This document shows positions 13,084-14,547 of a stretch of DNA of 14,547 nt, piece after piece; position 1 is the stretch's first letter; each line of letters starts with the position of its first letter. The stretch comes from JANQUM01 sp047630355 (lineage in GTDB: Bacteria; Bacteroidota; Bacteroidia; Cytophagales; Spirosomataceae). Below the pieces are notes generated by a model. That model was not told where the DNA came from. It saw only the letters and a list, made by a program, of their open reading frames with translations, and did not search any database. The position numbers and the translations under genes are program-made. The stretch spans positions 1-14,547 of the forward strand of contig JBLHXN010000082.1 of NCBI GenBank assembly GCA_047630355.1. Reading direction: 5' to 3'.

Positions 13084-14547
13084 TCAATTATACATACTCG
13101 CCAATGCCTCGGCACAGCGTTCGCCGTCCATGGCGGCAGAAACGATTCCTCCGGCGTAGCCTGCACCTTCGCCGCAAGGGAAAAGTCGTTTGGTTTGTAC
13201 GTGTTCAAACGTTTCTTTGATTCGGGGAATGCGGACGGGCGAAGATGTCCGGCTTTCGATACCAATCAATTGTCCCTGATTGGAGGCGTACCCTCGCATT
13301 CGTTTACCAAACTGTATTAAACCTTCTCGTAACGGATGAGCGATGAAGTCGGGTAAAACGTCAAAGAAGTCAGCGGAAACCAAGCCCGGTTGATAGGAAG
13401 TCGCATTCAATTCTTTGGAAACATTTTTATTAATGAAATCCCCAATTCGTTGAGCGGGAGAAAACTGCGAGTGTTCCGCCTTGTGTAAATTTCCTGCTTC
13501 CCAAACCCGCTTCTCGACTTCTTCCTGTAAGCGAAGTGCGGCGAGCTCTCCTGAATCTTTATGCGTTTGCCAATCGGGTTCATTGATTGCCACAACCATT
13601 CCTGAGTTGGCAAATTTTGAATTTCTGCGGGAAGGCGACATGCCGTTAACAACCAATTCTCCCGGAGCAGTTGCGGCGGGAACGATGAAGCCGCCCGGAC
13701 ACATGCAAAAGCTAAAAACGCCCCGCTGAATGCCGTTGTACTTTGTTTGGGAAACCAATGAATACGACGCCGGAGGAAGTAAACCACGCTCCGGTCGGTG
13801 ATATTGGCAGGTATTAATTAACTCCTGAGGGTGTTCAATCCGAACGCCCATGGCGAAGGACTTTGCTTCAATTTGAATGCCTTTCTTGTGTAATAATTCA
13901 AAAATATCACGGGCGGAGTGTCCTGTGGCTAGGATTACGCCGATTCCCGTTAACTCTTTTCCGTCTTCGGTGATAACGCCTTTCATCTCGCTATTTTCAA
14001 GGATGAAATCCGTGACTTTTGTATCAAAGTGGATTTCTCCGCCAAATTTGAGAATCTGCTCCCGAATGGCTTGCACCACTTGCGGAAGCTTGTTTGTGCC
14101 AATGTGCGGATGAGCGTCTGATAAGATTTCTTCTGTCGCTCCGTTCTGAACTAATAATTCGAGAATTCTTCGAATATCACCTCGTTTTTTGGAACGAGTG
14201 TAGAGTTTCCCGTCGGAGTAAGTTCCGGCTCCACCTTCGCCAAAACAATAGTTGGATTCTGCATTTACGACATGGTCTTTATTGATTGCCGCCAAATCCC
14301 GTCTTCTTGCCCGAACGTCTTTCCCGCGTTCTAAGATAATCGGTTTAACTCCAAGTTCGACTAATCGCAAGGCGGCGAACATTCCCGCTGGACCGGCTCC
14401 GATAATGATGGCTTGTGGTTTATTGCTAACATCATGGTAATCAAATTCACACTGAAAAAGGGGCGAGTTGATTTCGTCGATTGCTAATTCAATATCGAGG
14501 TTTACCTTGATGTTTTTCTTTCTTGCGTCAATAGAAGTCTTTAAAAC
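13084..14547 (-). CDS. COG2509-type FAD-dependent oxidoreductase (partial, N-terminus outside window)
   Basis: The frame is open from the window edge to TGA at 13086-13084 and gives 487 visible residues. Roughly 30 N-terminal residues should be missing if the family length of about 515-520 holds. The dinucleotide-binding site AIIIGAGPAGMFAALRL (GAGPAG at visible residues 50-55) and ILERG follow an N-terminal segment with DARKKNIKVNLDIE. Next come the signature YCFGEGGAGTYSDGKLYTRSKKRG, an ATGHSARD second dinucleotide motif, CMCPGGFIVPA, and the C-terminal flavin contact FPCGEGAGYAGGIVSAAMDG. This is the widespread family of uncharacterised NAD(P)/FAD-utilising dehydrogenases; substrate and role are not established. 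The sequence looks complete and functional from motif to motif. The gene heads a - strand run followed by the Fic stub and the thioredoxin-like gene. Confidence 0.88.
   Translation of the reverse strand, partial: VLKTSIDARKKNIKVNLDIELAIDEINSPLFQCEFDYHDVSNKPQAIIIGAGPAGMFAALRLVELGVKPIILERGKDVRARRRDLAAINKDHVVNAESNYCFGEGGAGTYSDGKLYTRSKKRGDIRRILELLVQNGATEEILSDAHPHIGTNKLPQVVQAIREQILKFGGEIHFDTKVTDFILENSEMKGVITEDGKELTGIGVILATGHSARDIFELLHKKGIQIEAKSFAMGVRIEHPQELINTCQYHRPERGLLPPASYSLVSQTKYNGIQRGVFSFCMCPGGFIVPAATAPGELVVNGMSPSRRNSKFANSGMVVAINEPDWQTHKDSGELAALRLQEEVEKRVWEAGNLHKAEHSQFSPAQRIGDFINKNVSKELNATSYQPGLVSADFFDVLPDFIAHPLREGLIQFGKRMRGYASNQGQLIGIESRTSSPVRIPRIKETFEHVQTKRLFPCGEGAGYAGGIVSAAMDGERCAEALASMYN

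Noticed and set aside
13015..13320. Open frame of 101 codons on the + strand
   Set aside because: It lies largely antisense to the FAD oxidoreductase C-terminus, whose motifs are clearly real.
1..14547. CRISPR arrays, tRNA or rRNA genes, insertion sequences, prophage genes
   Set aside because: No regularly spaced long repeats, no tRNA-like cloverleaf, no transposase or integrase motifs were seen in reading both strands.

Overview
The window looks like chromosomal DNA of a Bacteroidota bacterium, most likely of the order Cytophagales (Runella/Emticicia-like relatives; the genus is a guess). Reasons: moderately AT-rich DNA, poor Shine-Dalgarno sequences with A-rich leaders, exact matches to the Bacteroidota -7 promoter box TAnnTTTG ahead of several genes, a short-form AMP nucleosidase, a secreted CotH-fold protein with an Ig-like region and a '3-coathanger'-like C-terminus, and intergenic palindromic repeats of a kind I associate with this group.

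Layout. 1-164 is the C-terminal end of an unidentified + strand gene. 249-1283 is proB (glutamate 5-kinase), with no proA beside it. 1321-2914 is a block on the - strand that looks accessory: two small two-helix membrane proteins (one only 59 aa) that align with each other, a death-on-curing (Doc-type) toxin with its overlapping antitoxin, and a solitary HsdR-N-type PD-(D/E)xK nuclease domain. 3103-3891 (+) is AMP nucleosidase behind a leader containing four consecutive short stem-loops. It converges on 3946-5157 (-), sbcD, which starts with TTG 12 nt downstream of a secreted NIPSNAP protein (5170-5952, -) and has no sbcC next to it. A strong intrinsic terminator (about 6089-6142) ends the next - strand gene, a GMC-family flavin oxidoreductase (6158-7873). 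Divergent from that is a 133-aa protein of unknown function (7952-8353, +) with a clean Bacteroidota -7 box. It converges on a secreted CotH-like protein (8364-10190, -). 10356-11897 (+) is gpmI, cofactor-independent phosphoglycerate mutase. The gap between gpmI and the convergent thioredoxin-like gene (12099-12659, -) is filled by a cluster of palindromic repeats. Upstream of the thioredoxin gene is a 95-aa stub of a Fic protein that keeps the inhibitory helix and has lost the catalytic core. The window ends inside a COG2509-type FAD-dependent oxidoreductase (13084 to the window edge, -) whose first residues lie outside.

How the genes work together. Most are housekeeping singletons (proline biosynthesis, purine nucleotide turnover, glycolysis, DNA end processing) separated by convergent or divergent junctions, so there are few operons: antitoxin-toxin, NIPSNAP-sbcD, and possibly the FAD oxidoreductase/Fic stub/thioredoxin run. 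I found no clear new multi-gene system. The most interesting material is the 1.3-2.9 kb accessory block, the Fic stub with an intact inhibitory motif, and the structured repeat cluster at 11.94-12.11 kb.
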